Origin: Clostridia bacterium
Lineage (GTDB): Bacteria > Bacillota > Clostridia > Oscillospirales > Acutalibacteraceae
Assembly: GCA_017379935.1 (NCBI GenBank)
Contig: JAFNVC010000023.1
Span: 1 to 64,000 of the forward strand
Direction of reading: 5' to 3'
Length of the DNA stretch: 64,000 nt
Shown piece by piece: positions 15,663 to 24,969 of this stretch. The position numbers and the translations under genes are program-made. The first letter of the stretch is position 1; every line of letters starts with the position of its first letter. The notes under the pieces were generated by a model. The model worked only from the letters and a program-made list of their open reading frames with translations, was not told the origin of the DNA and made no database searches.

Positions 15663-16738
15663 TTCAAGACCTCAATTTCATCATATTTCACTTTTGTAAT
15701 GCGCGTGCTGTTAAGACAGACATCGGTGTTATCGGAGTGGTAATACGCAACGAGGAAGCCGTCGGCACATTCAATTATTGCGGGATAGCAATAGCCGTTG
15801 GTAAGGTCATCCTCGATAAAAAATGTGTTTTCTTTTTTGAATGTTAGTCCTCTGTCCGTGCTGAACGCCATAACAAAAGGAGTTCTGCCCCACGGCTCGG
15901 ATTCCTCGCGCAGAATGTGCTCGGGAACGGGATTAAAAATCGCAACCGTCAGCTCACCGCAGTCTCTGACGTGCATCGGTGAGCACGGTGACGAGAAGAA
16001 CATATTCGGCTCGGGTGCTGTCCACGTTATTCCGTTATCCCTTGAAAAACTCTCATACTGAAAGCCGAGGCTCGTGCGGATATAGCACCACAGTCTGCCG
16101 TCGGGAAGCTCATAGAGTCCCGGCTCCTCATAGCCGTCGGGATTTGACGGGAACGGACACTCAAGCTCCGCTTCCGTCTTATACCAAGTTTTTCCGTCAT
16201 CATCCGAGCAGAAAAAGCAGATTACGCCCGGAGTAAAATCACGGTCGGTATTGAGCACCGTATGTCTTGCTGTCGGAATGATGATTCTGCCGTTTTTAAG
16301 GCGGTATACGCGGTCGTTATTGATAACATAATAATCTGCTTCCTTGAGACAATCAAGGCAGTTTACGGGCTCTGACCAGCTTTCTCCTTCATCCGAGGAG
16401 CGTGTCAGCATAATTCTGTCCGTGCGGTCAGCATTTTTGAGTATGTAGAACGCGCCGATATCTCCGTTTCCCATACGAAGGAAGGAGAAGCTCATCAGAT
16501 TCCACGCATCTTCAGGCTTACGGAAAAGGATTTCGGGCTGCGTCCACGTTTCGCCCTCGTCCGAGGAATAAATCACGGAGATGTTTGCAGTTGCATCGTC
16601 ATTCCAGTCATTACCGTAAAATTCGGTATAACCGAACATAATTCTGCCGTCCTTAAGGCGTATAAACGAGCCTTCTCCGTTGCGCGGTATTCTGTCATTC
16701 GTCTTGAGGAAAAGCACCTCTCTGCCTATTTTTTTCAT
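15659..16738 (-). CDS. Cytosolic sialidase-like (BNR/Asp-box) beta-propeller protein
   Basis: The 359-residue protein has no signal peptide. It contains a series of Asp-box turns typical of six-bladed sialidase propellers (SSDEGETW, SSDEGESW, CSDDDGKTW, SRDNGITW, STDRGLTF). An N-terminal NDRIPRNGEGS resembles the RIP arginine segment of exo-sialidases. A role in cleaving an acidic sugar residue is plausible, but many such proteins act on other glycosides, so the substrate is open. It lies between an esterase-like gene (4-nt gap) and a Nudix gene (4-nt overlap). Because it lacks an export signal it would act on an imported oligosaccharide. Confidence 0.78.
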   Translation of the reverse strand: MKKIGREVLFLKTNDRIPRNGEGSFIRLKDGRIMFGYTEFYGNDWNDDATANISVIYSSDEGETWTQPEILFRKPEDAWNLMSFSFLRMGNGDIGAFYILKNADRTDRIMLTRSSDEGESWSEPVNCLDCLKEADYYVINNDRVYRLKNGRIIIPTARHTVLNTDRDFTPGVICFFCSDDDGKTWYKTEAELECPFPSNPDGYEEPGLYELPDGRLWCYIRTSLGFQYESFSRDNGITWTAPEPNMFFSSPCSPMHVRDCGELTVAIFNPVPEHILREESEPWGRTPFVMAFSTDRGLTFKKENTFFIEDDLTNGYCYPAIIECADGFLVAYYHSDNTDVCLNSTRITKVKYDEIEVLK

Positions 16739-16742
16739 AATA

Positions 16743-17834
16743 TCACCATTTTTTATTTATAAAGTCGATAAGTCCGTGCCAGTCGTCACGGCTGAAATAA
16801 TGTCTACCGCGGCGGAAATAAAGTCCGACATTGCCGTCGTTGAGCTTTTTTCCGCATTTAAGGAAGTCATCCTCCTGATAGACAAAGCCTTCTTTGCCGT
16901 AAAGCTCATACACCTCTGAGGCGGCGGCACAGCAAAGGAACTGCGCCTCGGGACCTGCCCATATATCAAGCTCGGCAGATGCGATATGTACGGGACGCGG
17001 AGCAATAAGAGCGTGCATAAAGTGCTGTTCAAACTCTGTATCTTCGTCCTTGCCGACGAAGTTTTTATAGTTTTCGCAGAACCAGAATTCGAAATTGCGG
17101 ATAATATCGCCGATTTTCTCCGTACCTGCCTGCTTACCGCGGTTCAGAGAATCGCCGCTGCAGCCTGCACAGTTGGAGTGAACGCAGGCAAAGCGTTCGT
17201 CGGAAATACCCGTAAGAAGAGCGGTTTTACCGAGTCGGGAGTGTCCGCAGACCGTTACACAGTCAGGGTCAACCTCTTCCCTCATTTCAAGAAAGTCCAT
17301 GACGCGCATCGCCGCCCACGCCCACATCGCGATTTTACCGGGCGAATAAAGCGAACGCTTTTCGTTTTTATAAATCACACCTGCAAGTCCGTTTGTGAAA
17401 TCATTATCGTCGCTTGTTACATTTTCATAGCAGAAGGATGCAATCGCAAAGCCGTTATCAATGATTTCCTCTGTCGGGATATACTTATCAGGCACGTCGG
17501 GACGGAAATTGATGCAGACAAATGCTTTATTTTTCTTGGAGTTTACGGGATACACGTAGGTTATCGGGAACGTAAAATCCTCTCCGTTTATGCGTGCGGT
17601 AATCTCAATATCCTCCCGCATACCCTTACCCGCGCAGAAGCGGTCATCGGTATCAATAACCTTATATGAGACGCTTTCGGGCTTTTCGGGAATGTAGCCG
17701 TACTCACATTTATACATCATTTCTCTGACGAGAGGTCTGATTTTCTCCCACTCCTCGACGGTTGCTGCACGCTCGCCCGTAATTTCGAGAGGAGACGGAA
17801 TTTTCAATGCCTCAAGGCGTTCTTTTACTGTCAT
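16743..17834 (-). CDS. CE15-like glucuronoyl esterase/acyl esterase, cytosolic
   Basis: With ATG 17834 (AAGGAG about 8 nt upstream) the product has 363 residues. An upstream in-frame GTG at 17843 overlaps the ribosome site and was not used. The alpha/beta-hydrolase core includes CGHSRLGKTAL, with the probable nucleophile Ser199 followed by the Arg-x-Gly-Lys pattern characteristic of carbohydrate esterase family 15. Downstream come NCAGCSG, ALIAPRPVHIAS and RRGRHYFSRDDW, supplying the histidine. CE15 enzymes cleave esters between glucuronic acid and lignin or xylan; bacterial members vary. There is no signal peptide, so the substrate would be intracellular. The gene is 12 nt downstream of ktrA. 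Confidence 0.78.
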   Translation of the reverse strand: MTVKERLEALKIPSPLEITGERAATVEEWEKIRPLVREMMYKCEYGYIPEKPESVSYKVIDTDDRFCAGKGMREDIEITARINGEDFTFPITYVYPVNSKKNKAFVCINFRPDVPDKYIPTEEIIDNGFAIASFCYENVTSDDNDFTNGLAGVIYKNEKRSLYSPGKIAMWAWAAMRVMDFLEMREEVDPDCVTVCGHSRLGKTALLTGISDERFACVHSNCAGCSGDSLNRGKQAGTEKIGDIIRNFEFWFCENYKNFVGKDEDTEFEQHFMHALIAPRPVHIASAELDIWAGPEAQFLCCAAASEVYELYGKEGFVYQEDDFLKCGKKLNDGNVGLYFRRGRHYFSRDDWHGLIDFINKKW

Positions 17835-17846
17835 CGCAAACACTCC

Positions 17847-18497
17847 TTACTTTTCAGACGAAAGCTTGAATACGTCCCCTGCTTTGCCGATGACGATTAC
17901 GTGATCATCAGCTTTGAATATATAATCGGGACCCGGCATCGTGTTGAGTGTATTTCCCTGCTTGATTGCAATAATGTTGACCTTATAATGCTGACGGACA
18001 CCGAGATTTGAGATTGTTTTTCCCGTCCAGACAGCGGGTGTAGGAATTTCGTAGATTGCATATTCGGGAGTAAGCTTTATAAAATCGAAAATATTGCTTG
18101 AATTATATCTTACAGCAAGCTTTTCGGCAATCTCGCGCTCGGGGTATACAACCTCATCAGCACCGATTTTCTTGAGCAAATCCGCCTGAATATCGCGCTT
18201 TGCTGTTGAAACAACAAGATTTGCACCAAAGGTTTTGAGAAGTGACGTAACAACGAGTGACGACTGGAAGTCAGAATCAATCGTGACAAAGCAGATGTCA
18301 AAATTATCAACACCGAGTGCCTTGATTACATTTTCGTTCGTGCAGTCGCCGATATTTGCATCAACGATTGCGGGAGAAAGGCTCTCGATAACCTCGGGAT
18401 CCTTATCGATTACCATAACCTCGTTGCCGAGATCTGTCATTGTTGCGGCAAGATGTCTGCCTAATCTGCCCATACCGATTACAAGAATTGATTTCAT
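17847..18497 (-). CDS. ktrA: KtrA/TrkA-type RCK gating subunit of a potassium uptake system
   Basis: The 216-residue protein starts MKSILVIGMGRLGRHLA, a Rossmann GxGxxG nucleotide-binding motif, with VMVIDKDPE for ribose binding, followed by an RCK-C (TrkA-C) domain from about residue 140. It forms the cytosolic ring that binds ATP/ADP or NAD(H) and gates the membrane subunit KtrB, encoded 7 nt upstream. Length matches KtrA/KtrC (about 220). Confidence 0.92.
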   Translation of the reverse strand: MKSILVIGMGRLGRHLAATMTDLGNEVMVIDKDPEVIESLSPAIVDANIGDCTNENVIKALGVDNFDICFVTIDSDFQSSLVVTSLLKTFGANLVVSTAKRDIQADLLKKIGADEVVYPEREIAEKLAVRYNSSNIFDFIKLTPEYAIYEIPTPAVWTGKTISNLGVRQHYKVNIIAIKQGNTLNTMPGPDYIFKADDHVIVIGKAGDVFKLSSEK

Positions 18498-18504
18498 AAT
18501 AACA

Positions 18505-19848
18505 TCATCCTATCATAATTTTGCCCACGGGGCGTTTTAAAATTGCGGTTGTATCACGCTTTGAAAGCATCATAATAAAGGTCAGCGCGCCGAGTCTTCC
18601 TGCGTACATAAGCACGATTAAGATTACCTTTGACGCGAAGGAAAGCGTTGCGGTCAGATTCATCGAAAGTCCGACGGTTGCAACTGCTGAAATAACCTCA
18701 AAAAGCACTTCTTTTATCTGCACGGGTTCGGCAAAGCTGATTGCCATAGAGCAGACAAAAATCATTGAAAAATAGATAAATGCGATTGCACTCGCGCGGC
18801 GCACCATTTTTTCTTCAATGCGCTTTTTGAAGATTGTAACGTTGTTATCCTCCTGAAGATAAGCTAGAGTTGAAATAAGAATGACGGCAACTGTTGTTGT
18901 CTTGACACCGCCTGCCGTTGAGCCCGGACTTCCGCCGATGAACATAAGCACCATCGTAAGTATGCTTCCCGGCTCGGAGAGTGTTGTCATATCAATGCCG
19001 GAAAAGCCTGCAGTTCGCGGTGTTACAGACTGAAAAAGAGAATTAACTGCCATATCGAAGAAGCCCATACCTCTGAACGCACCGTCATATTCAAAAACAA
19101 AAAACATTGCAGTTGTGATAACGGTGATAAGTGCCGTTGCAGTGAGGACAAGCTTTGTATGCATCTGATATTTTCTGAAGCTTGCCTTACAGACGAGAAT
19201 ATCGTTCCATACAAAGAAGCCTATACCGCCTGTCAGAATAAGCATAGAAAGAGTGAGCATCACCACGGTGTCGCTGTTAAAAGGTATCATCGATGACCCC
19301 GGCTCAATACATCCCATAAGGTCAAAGCCTGCATTACAGAACGCAGAAACAGAATGGAATACCGAAAAATAGATACCCTGCAAAATGCCGAATCGAGGAA
19401 TAAATCGGGTGGCGAGTACCAGCGCTCCGATAGTTTCGAACACCGCCGTTCCGCCGATGATGCGTCGGACAAGCTCGCCGATACCCGAAAGCGAGATTGT
19501 TCCCGCAGATTCCATAATCAGCATACGGTTCTGCAAGCCGATTTTATGGCGCATAAACAGCGTTACCATTGTGATAACGGTCATAAAGCCGATACCGCCG
19601 AGCTGAATCATAAAAAGAATGACAAGCTGACCGAAAAGCGTCCAATGTGTAAAGGTATCAAAGGGCACAAGTCCCGTTACGCAGGTTGCACTCGTTGCGG
19701 TGAAAAGTGCATCAATATATGATGTTGACTGCCCGTCCCTTGTTGCAAAAGGCAGCATAAGAAGAAGAGATCCGATGAGAATAACAGCAAAAAATCCAAT
19801 CGCTATCAGTCGGGTACGGGATATTTTTTTGATGATTTTCGTAAGCAT
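18505..19848 (-). CDS. ktrB: KtrB/TrkH-type potassium uptake membrane subunit
   Basis: The 447-residue integral membrane protein shows the four-fold M1-P-M2 organisation. Filter-like segments include TSATCVTGLVPFDT (first filter), HSVSAFCNAGFDLMG (second), QSVTPRTAGFSGIDM (third) and AVATVGLSMNLT (fourth), plus SPGSTAGGVKTTT, a KtrB/TrkH gating-loop segment. It takes up K+, usually coupled to Na+ in the Ktr type. First gene of an operon with ktrA and three sugar- or nucleotide-related genes. Confidence 0.93.
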   Translation of the reverse strand: MLTKIIKKISRTRLIAIGFFAVILIGSLLLMLPFATRDGQSTSYIDALFTATSATCVTGLVPFDTFTHWTLFGQLVILFMIQLGGIGFMTVITMVTLFMRHKIGLQNRMLIMESAGTISLSGIGELVRRIIGGTAVFETIGALVLATRFIPRFGILQGIYFSVFHSVSAFCNAGFDLMGCIEPGSSMIPFNSDTVVMLTLSMLILTGGIGFFVWNDILVCKASFRKYQMHTKLVLTATALITVITTAMFFVFEYDGAFRGMGFFDMAVNSLFQSVTPRTAGFSGIDMTTLSEPGSILTMVLMFIGGSPGSTAGGVKTTTVAVILISTLAYLQEDNNVTIFKKRIEEKMVRRASAIAFIYFSMIFVCSMAISFAEPVQIKEVLFEVISAVATVGLSMNLTATLSFASKVILIVLMYAGRLGALTFIMMLSKRDTTAILKRPVGKIMIG

Positions 19849-19879
19849 ATTATCCCTTTCTTAATAATGTGTTTTTATC

Positions 19880-19907
19880 ATTATACCATATTGCATGAAT
19901 AAATCAA
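19880..19907 (-). promoter_or_regulatory. Promoter of the ktrB operon
   Basis: On the minus strand TTGATT (19907-19902) and TATAAT (19885-19880), spacer 16 bp. The -35 lies directly beyond the terminator of the upstream transporter operon. Confidence 0.7.
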
Positions 19908-19908
19908 C

Positions 19909-19935
19909 AAAAGGAGCGGTTACCCGCTCCTTTTT
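19909..19935 (-). terminator. Terminator of the xpt/BMP transporter operon
   Basis: GGAGCGG (19913-19919) pairs with CCGCTCC (19924-19930), extended by A/T pairs; on the minus strand the stem is followed by TTTTGTTG. Confidence 0.85.
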
Positions 19936-19941
19936 GATAAA

Positions 19942-20889
19942 TTATCTTTCTTCTCGGAAGTATGAGAGACCGAGACTCTGCGGAGGCTGATTCTCACGCT
20001 TGTTGCGGATGCTTGTAAATACAAGAACAATTATTGTAACAACGTAAGGCAACATTTTGAAAATCTCCTTGCTTGCAAAGCTTACACCCGTGATGTAGCT
20101 GCTTGCAATGTACAAGGCACCGAAAATAATAGAGCCGATAATTGCAACGCTCGGCTTCCATACCGTAAAAATAACGAGGGCAATTGCAAGCCAGCCGATA
20201 GCATCGATACAATATTCCCAGTTACCGTTAAGGTAATCCATTATGAATGAAAGTCCGCCGAGACCTGCAATAGCACAGCCGATACAGGTTGCGGCATATC
20301 TGTAGCGCGAAACATTGATACCTGCGGCATCAGCCGTTGCCGGATTCTCGCCCACCGCTCTGAGATTAAGACCGACTCTTGTTTTTGTAAGCACGAAGGA
20401 CGAAACAAGAGCAATAATAATCGCAAGGTAAATAAGGATGCCGTGCGAAAGGAAGATCTCTCCGAACCAGCCGAGATCCTCGGCGAACGGGAACGACGAG
20501 GTAAAGAAGCGGCTGCCCTTACTGTATACAGCGCCTGTTTCAGCGATCATATAGTCCGAAACACCGACACCGAAGGTTGTAAGGACAAGACCCGTTACGT
20601 TCTGATTCGCTCTTAAGGTAACAGTGAGGAAGCTGAAGATAAGACCCATAACCGCTCCGCCGAGCATAGTTGCTATAATCGGAATGAAAACGGCAAGGAA
20701 ATAATTCGCATTCGGACCTGCCTCGGAAAGGTAAAGATATTCAGCAAAACATCCGCAGGATGCGCCGACGCACATAACGCCCGGAATACCAAGATTGAGA
20801 TGACCCGACTTTTCCGTAATCGTCTCACCTGTTGAGCCGAAAAGGAATGCCATACCGAGTCTTATTGAGCTTACAAGAAAGGCTAACAT
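19942..20889 (-). CDS. BMP-type nucleoside ABC transporter, permease subunit 2
   Basis: The 315-residue multi-spanning protein starts MLAFLVSSIRLGMAFLFGSTGETI and contains EKSGHLNLGIPGVM, the conserved segment of NupQ/YufQ-type permeases. It pairs with the permease encoded just upstream; its ATG overlaps that gene's stop by one base. Together with the ATPase and lipoprotein it should import purine nucleosides, by similarity to the B. subtilis NupNOPQ guanosine transporter. Last gene of the operon; a terminator follows. Confidence 0.88.
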   Translation of the reverse strand: MLAFLVSSIRLGMAFLFGSTGETITEKSGHLNLGIPGVMCVGASCGCFAEYLYLSEAGPNANYFLAVFIPIIATMLGGAVMGLIFSFLTVTLRANQNVTGLVLTTFGVGVSDYMIAETGAVYSKGSRFFTSSFPFAEDLGWFGEIFLSHGILIYLAIIIALVSSFVLTKTRVGLNLRAVGENPATADAAGINVSRYRYAATCIGCAIAGLGGLSFIMDYLNGNWEYCIDAIGWLAIALVIFTVWKPSVAIIGSIIFGALYIASSYITGVSFASKEIFKMLPYVVTIIVLVFTSIRNKRENQPPQSLGLSYFREER

Positions 20890-21962
20890 CAGTCATTCTC
20901 CTTTCTGTTTTTTGCTGAAAGAATTTTATACTGAAGGAAAAATTCACAACCGATGATGAAGAAAAGGATTATACCCGTTACTATATCGGAAATCGCACTC
21001 GGAAGACGGAAGTCTGTTGAAACCTGACTTGCGCCTCTCTGCAGGAAAACGATAAGGAAGGACGTCATCACCATATAAACGGGATTGAACTTGCCGAGCC
21101 AGGAAACCATAATTGCCGTAAAGCCTCTGCCGTCAACGGTTGTTGTGCTGATTGTATGGTTTGTGCCGCCGACAAGGAGAAGACCTGCGATACCGCAGAG
21201 TGCGCCCGAAACAACAAGTGTACGGACAACAACCTTGCGGACGTTGATACCGATATACTTTGCAGTATTCTCACTTTCGCCTACAACGGAAATCTCATAG
21301 CCCTGCTTTGTCTTTTTAAGGTAGATATAAACAAGCACGGTAAGCGCTACAACGATGATAATGTTGAGCAGATATGACTGTCCGGCAAGCACGGGAAGTC
21401 CGTGCTCGGGCATAGGTGCAAGAACACCTGAGCCGCTCTTGACAAAATATTTGAGGAAAAAGGCTACAAACTGAATCGCAACATAGTTCATCATAAGGGT
21501 GAACAGCGTTTCGTTCGTGTTCCACATAGCCTTGAAGAAAGCAGGAATAACCGCCCATATAACACCTGCAAGCACAGACGCCGCAAGCATCACCAGCAGA
21601 AGCACGGGATACGGCAGGCTGTCACCGAGGAACATCATAACCGCCGTGGTTGCAAGTCCGCTGATAAGCACCTGACCCTCTGCACCGCAGTTCCAGAATT
21701 TCATTTTAAATGCCGGTGTAACGGCAAGAGAAATACAAAGAAGAATTGCCGTATTCTGTAAAAGGCTCCAGATACGAAGCGATGAGCCGAATGCGCCCGA
21801 AACCATTGAAGCATAAACCTCGAACGGATTTTTACCCGTCAGGATTGTGATAACCACTGCAGACACGAGAAGTGCCGCAACAATCGCCGCCGCGCGCACA
21901 AGCACACTCTTATACCACGCCATAGGCTCACGCTTGACAATATGAAAATTCATTTTTTTCAT
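20889..21962 (-). CDS. BMP-type nucleoside ABC transporter, permease subunit 1
   Basis: The 357-residue membrane protein has a basic N-terminal tail (MKKMNFHIVKREPMAWYKS) and about nine hydrophobic segments, with KNPFEVYASMVSGAFGS and MKFWNCGAEGQVLISG, typical of NupP/YufP-type permeases. The ATG at 21962 is preceded by GGAGGTG and overlaps the ATPase stop by four bases. Confidence 0.88.
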   Translation of the reverse strand: MKKMNFHIVKREPMAWYKSVLVRAAAIVAALLVSAVVITILTGKNPFEVYASMVSGAFGSSLRIWSLLQNTAILLCISLAVTPAFKMKFWNCGAEGQVLISGLATTAVMMFLGDSLPYPVLLLVMLAASVLAGVIWAVIPAFFKAMWNTNETLFTLMMNYVAIQFVAFFLKYFVKSGSGVLAPMPEHGLPVLAGQSYLLNIIIVVALTVLVYIYLKKTKQGYEISVVGESENTAKYIGINVRKVVVRTLVVSGALCGIAGLLLVGGTNHTISTTTVDGRGFTAIMVSWLGKFNPVYMVMTSFLIVFLQRGASQVSTDFRLPSAISDIVTGIILFFIIGCEFFLQYKILSAKNRKEND

Positions 21963-23500
21963 TCCGCTTCACCTCCGTGAGCCGCACTTTTTGTCATAAG
22001 AAGACCGATTTCTTCCTTGGTTGCTGTTCTTGCATCAACGGTACCCGTGATACTGCCCGAGCCGATTACGATAATTCTGTCGCAAAGCTCGATAAGCACG
22101 TCGAGATCCTCACCGACAAAAATGACGGCAACGCCCTTTTCCTTCTGCTTATTAAGAAGATTGTAGATTGTATAGGATGCGCCGATATCAAGACCTCTTA
22201 CGGGATATGCCGCCATAAGCACGGTGGGTGCCGCGGCGATTTCACGTCCGACGAGAATTTTCTGTATATTACCGCCTGAAAGTCTTCTGACGGGGGTTTT
22301 TGCATCCGGAGTCACAACCTCAAGATCCTTGATAATCTTTTCCGCGAGATCTCTAGGTCCCTTTCTTTCAAGGAACATTGAATGACCCTTACGGTATGAA
22401 CGCAGCATCATATTATCGATGATGTCCATATTGCCGACAAGTCCCATTCCGAGTCTGTCCTCGGGAACAAAGGAAAGACGGACACCGAGGTCACGGATCT
22501 GCATCGGGGTTTTATCGCGGAGATTATCGCACTCACCCGTCTTGGGATTATTGTAAAGAATCTCGCCCTCATTGACCTTCTGGAGACCTGCAATAGCCTC
22601 AAGCAGCTCGCGCTGACCTGAACCTGCAATGCCCGCAATACCGAGAATTTCACCCGAATAAGCGGTAAATGAAACATCATTAAGAACCTTGACACCCTCG
22701 CGGTCAACACAGTTAAGATTTTTGATAACGAGTCTTTCCTCGCAGTTTTCCGGCTCACTTCTGTCGATATTAAGGCTGACCTTCTTGCCGACCATCATTT
22801 CCGTGAGAATAGATTCGTCAGCCTCTGCTGTATTGATTGTGCCGACATATTCGCCTTTACGCAGTACCGCAACCTTATCCGAAAGTGAGAGTACCTCGTG
22901 AAGCTTATGTGTGATGATAATAATTGACTTGCCGTCATCCCTCATTTTGCGCAGGACGTTGAACAGCTTCTGCGTCTCCTGCGGAGTAAGTACGGCCGTC
23001 GGCTCATCGAGAATGAGGATATCTGCGCCTCTGTAAAGCACCTTGATAATTTCTACCGTCTGCTTTTCGGAAACCGACATTTCGTGAATTTTCTTCATCG
23101 GGTCGATGTCAAAGCCGTAACGCTCACAGATTTCTTTAACCTTTTCAGCAGCGGCTTTAAGGTCATACTTTTCCTTATTCTCGATACCGAGAATGATATT
23201 TTCCGTTGCGGAAAATACATCAACAAGCTTGAAGTGCTGATGTATCATACCGATTTTATATTTAAAAGCATCCTTCGGAGAGCGGATAACAACCGCTTTA
23301 CCGTCAATGAAGATCTGTCCCTCATCCGGGAAATAAATGCCGGCAATCATATTCATAAGAGTAGTCTTGCCGCTTCCGTTCTCACCGAGAATTGACAGAA
23401 TTTCACCCGTATTGATAGACAGGTTGACGTTTTTATTTGCCGCCTTGCCGCCGAAATATTTACTTATATTCTTCAGCTCGATAGCTGCTGTTTCTGCCAA
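21959..23500 (-). CDS. BMP-type nucleoside ABC transporter, double ATP-binding subunit
   Basis: The best start is TTG 23500-23498, because AAAGGAGG sits 7 nt upstream. It gives 513 residues, the usual length of this class, and a normal N-terminus (AETAAIELKNISKYFGG). The ATG-type start farther upstream would run through the ribosome site. Two nucleotide-binding halves are seen. The first has Walker A GENGSGKTT, an altered signature MSVSEKQ, and Walker B ILILDEPTAVLTP. The second has a degenerate Walker A (GIAGSGQRE), signature RLSGGNIQK and PVRGLD. This asymmetry is normal for sugar and BMP-type importers. It energises the two permeases encoded downstream. Confidence 0.9.
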   Translation of the reverse strand: MAETAAIELKNISKYFGGKAANKNVNLSINTGEILSILGENGSGKTTLMNMIAGIYFPDEGQIFIDGKAVVIRSPKDAFKYKIGMIHQHFKLVDVFSATENIILGIENKEKYDLKAAAEKVKEICERYGFDIDPMKKIHEMSVSEKQTVEIIKVLYRGADILILDEPTAVLTPQETQKLFNVLRKMRDDGKSIIIITHKLHEVLSLSDKVAVLRKGEYVGTINTAEADESILTEMMVGKKVSLNIDRSEPENCEERLVIKNLNCVDREGVKVLNDVSFTAYSGEILGIAGIAGSGQRELLEAIAGLQKVNEGEILYNNPKTGECDNLRDKTPMQIRDLGVRLSFVPEDRLGMGLVGNMDIIDNMMLRSYRKGHSMFLERKGPRDLAEKIIKDLEVVTPDAKTPVRRLSGGNIQKILVGREIAAAPTVLMAAYPVRGLDIGASYTIYNLLNKQKEKGVAVIFVGEDLDVLIELCDRIIVIGSGSITGTVDARTATKEEIGLLMTKSAAHGGEAE

Positions 23501-23594
23501 AGTGTATTCCTCCTTTGATTTTAGCGCTGAAAAAACAGCCTTCGTAAAGGTTGTTTTTTCAACGTTAATTGTTTTTACGTTAAAAAACAAGAGT

Positions 23595-23625
23595 AAGCGG
23601 GACAGAGCTGTCCCGCTTATTCAGT
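23595..23625 (-). terminator. Intercistronic hairpin between the lipoprotein and ATPase genes
   Basis: TAAGCGGGACA (23595-23605) pairs with TGTCCCGCTTA (23610-23620). On the minus strand it is followed by CTCTTGTTTTTTAA, so it can act as a partial terminator or 3' stabiliser, keeping the binding protein more abundant than the membrane complex. Confidence 0.75.
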
Positions 23626-23643
23626 TTAATTAAAGGTTTAAAA

Positions 23644-24906
23644 TCAGAACTTCTCGTTGAGAAGAGTGATTCCGTCGATTCTGAGATCGAAGTAAGGAGC
23701 TGAACGGTACTCTGACTCGTGGAAGAAGCCGTCATCAACAACCTCTGTATCGGGCTGGAAAGCAGCATCTGTATCAACGTCAGCCTTGTAATTTTCAACA
23801 GCCTTGCCGCCAACTGTGAAGTTTGCTGTATCAAATATGTTGAGCTTGCCTGCCTTGATATCCTCTACAAGAGCCTGAATCTTCTCGAATGTGCCTTCAG
23901 CAGCAACATCCTGATTGATGCCTGTGAGAACTACTGAACCTTCAGCAATACCGCCGCACCAGTCAGCGTCAATCTTCTCGCCCTTAACAACCTGACCGAT
24001 GATGTAGTTGTAGTACGGAGCCCAGTTGATTGCAGAAGAGATGATGAATGTCTCGTAGCAGGACTCATAAGTTGAACCGTTATATGAAACGTTGGGAATA
24101 CCCTTAGCCTCGCAAGCACCGGGAGCACCCATTGAGTCAGCGTGCTGGCTGATAAGCTTACAATCGCGAGCGATGAGAGCTTCAGCAGCATTCTTCTCTT
24201 CTGTTGCATCATACCATGAGCCTGTGAACTGAACGTCCATTGTAACTGTCGGGCATACGCTCTTTGCGCCGAGGTAGAATGATGTATAGCCTGAGATAAC
24301 TTCAGCATAAGTGAAAGCACCTACATAGCCCATCTTTGCTTCTTCAGCTGTGAACTTGCCGGCCTCGATCATTTCGTTGAGCTTGAGACCTGCTGCAACA
24401 CCTGCAAGGAAACGACCCTCGTAGATTGATGCGAAAGCGTTGTGGTAGTTGTCAAGACCCTCTGTGTGAGCCTTTGTACCTGTTGCATGGCAGAACTGAA
24501 CGTTCGGGAACTCCTTTGCAGCCTGAATCATAAAGTTCTCGTGGCCGAATGAGTTAGCGAAAACGATCTTACAGCCTTCTGTTACGAGGTCCTTAGCTGC
24601 AACATAGCATTCGTTACCCTCGGGAACGTTAACTCTTACGATAACCTGCTCGTCAGTAAGCTTGAGAGCTTCCTTAATCTTATCAACTGCGTTGAGGAAG
24701 TTAAGGTCATAGGTTGAGTTTTCATCGTGAAGGCAGATGAAACCAATCTTGAAATCAGCAGGTACCTCGTAATCAGCCTTAAGTGCAACCTCAGCGATAG
24801 GTGATTCGCTCATGCCCTTAGCCTCTTCAGAGCCGCCGTTATTGGCGCAAGCTGCGAGTGCGAAAACCATTACTGCTGCAAGAAGCAATGCAATAATCTT
24901 TTTCAT
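23644..24906 (-). CDS. BMP-family substrate-binding lipoprotein of a nucleoside ABC transporter
   Basis: The 420-residue protein has a lipoprotein signal (MKKIIALLL to LAAC, with lipidated Cys20) and a BMP/Med fold: FKIGFICLHDENSTYDLNF, VFANSFGHE, GYVGAFTYAEVISGY and QHADSMGAPGACE. BMP proteins in this context bind purine nucleosides or bases. The xanthine phosphoribosyltransferase gene 63 nt upstream supports a purine ligand. GGAGGAAAA precedes ATG 24906. Confidence 0.92.
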   Translation of the reverse strand: MKKIIALLLAAVMVFALAACANNGGSEEAKGMSESPIAEVALKADYEVPADFKIGFICLHDENSTYDLNFLNAVDKIKEALKLTDEQVIVRVNVPEGNECYVAAKDLVTEGCKIVFANSFGHENFMIQAAKEFPNVQFCHATGTKAHTEGLDNYHNAFASIYEGRFLAGVAAGLKLNEMIEAGKFTAEEAKMGYVGAFTYAEVISGYTSFYLGAKSVCPTVTMDVQFTGSWYDATEEKNAAEALIARDCKLISQHADSMGAPGACEAKGIPNVSYNGSTYESCYETFIISSAINWAPYYNYIIGQVVKGEKIDADWCGGIAEGSVVLTGINQDVAAEGTFEKIQALVEDIKAGKLNIFDTANFTVGGKAVENYKADVDTDAAFQPDTEVVDDGFFHESEYRSAPYFDLRIDGITLLNEKF

Positions 24907-24969
24907 AGTGTTTTTCCTCCGTTTTACTTTAAATTTATAGCGAAAAATTGCTACCGAAAAGAAATAAAA

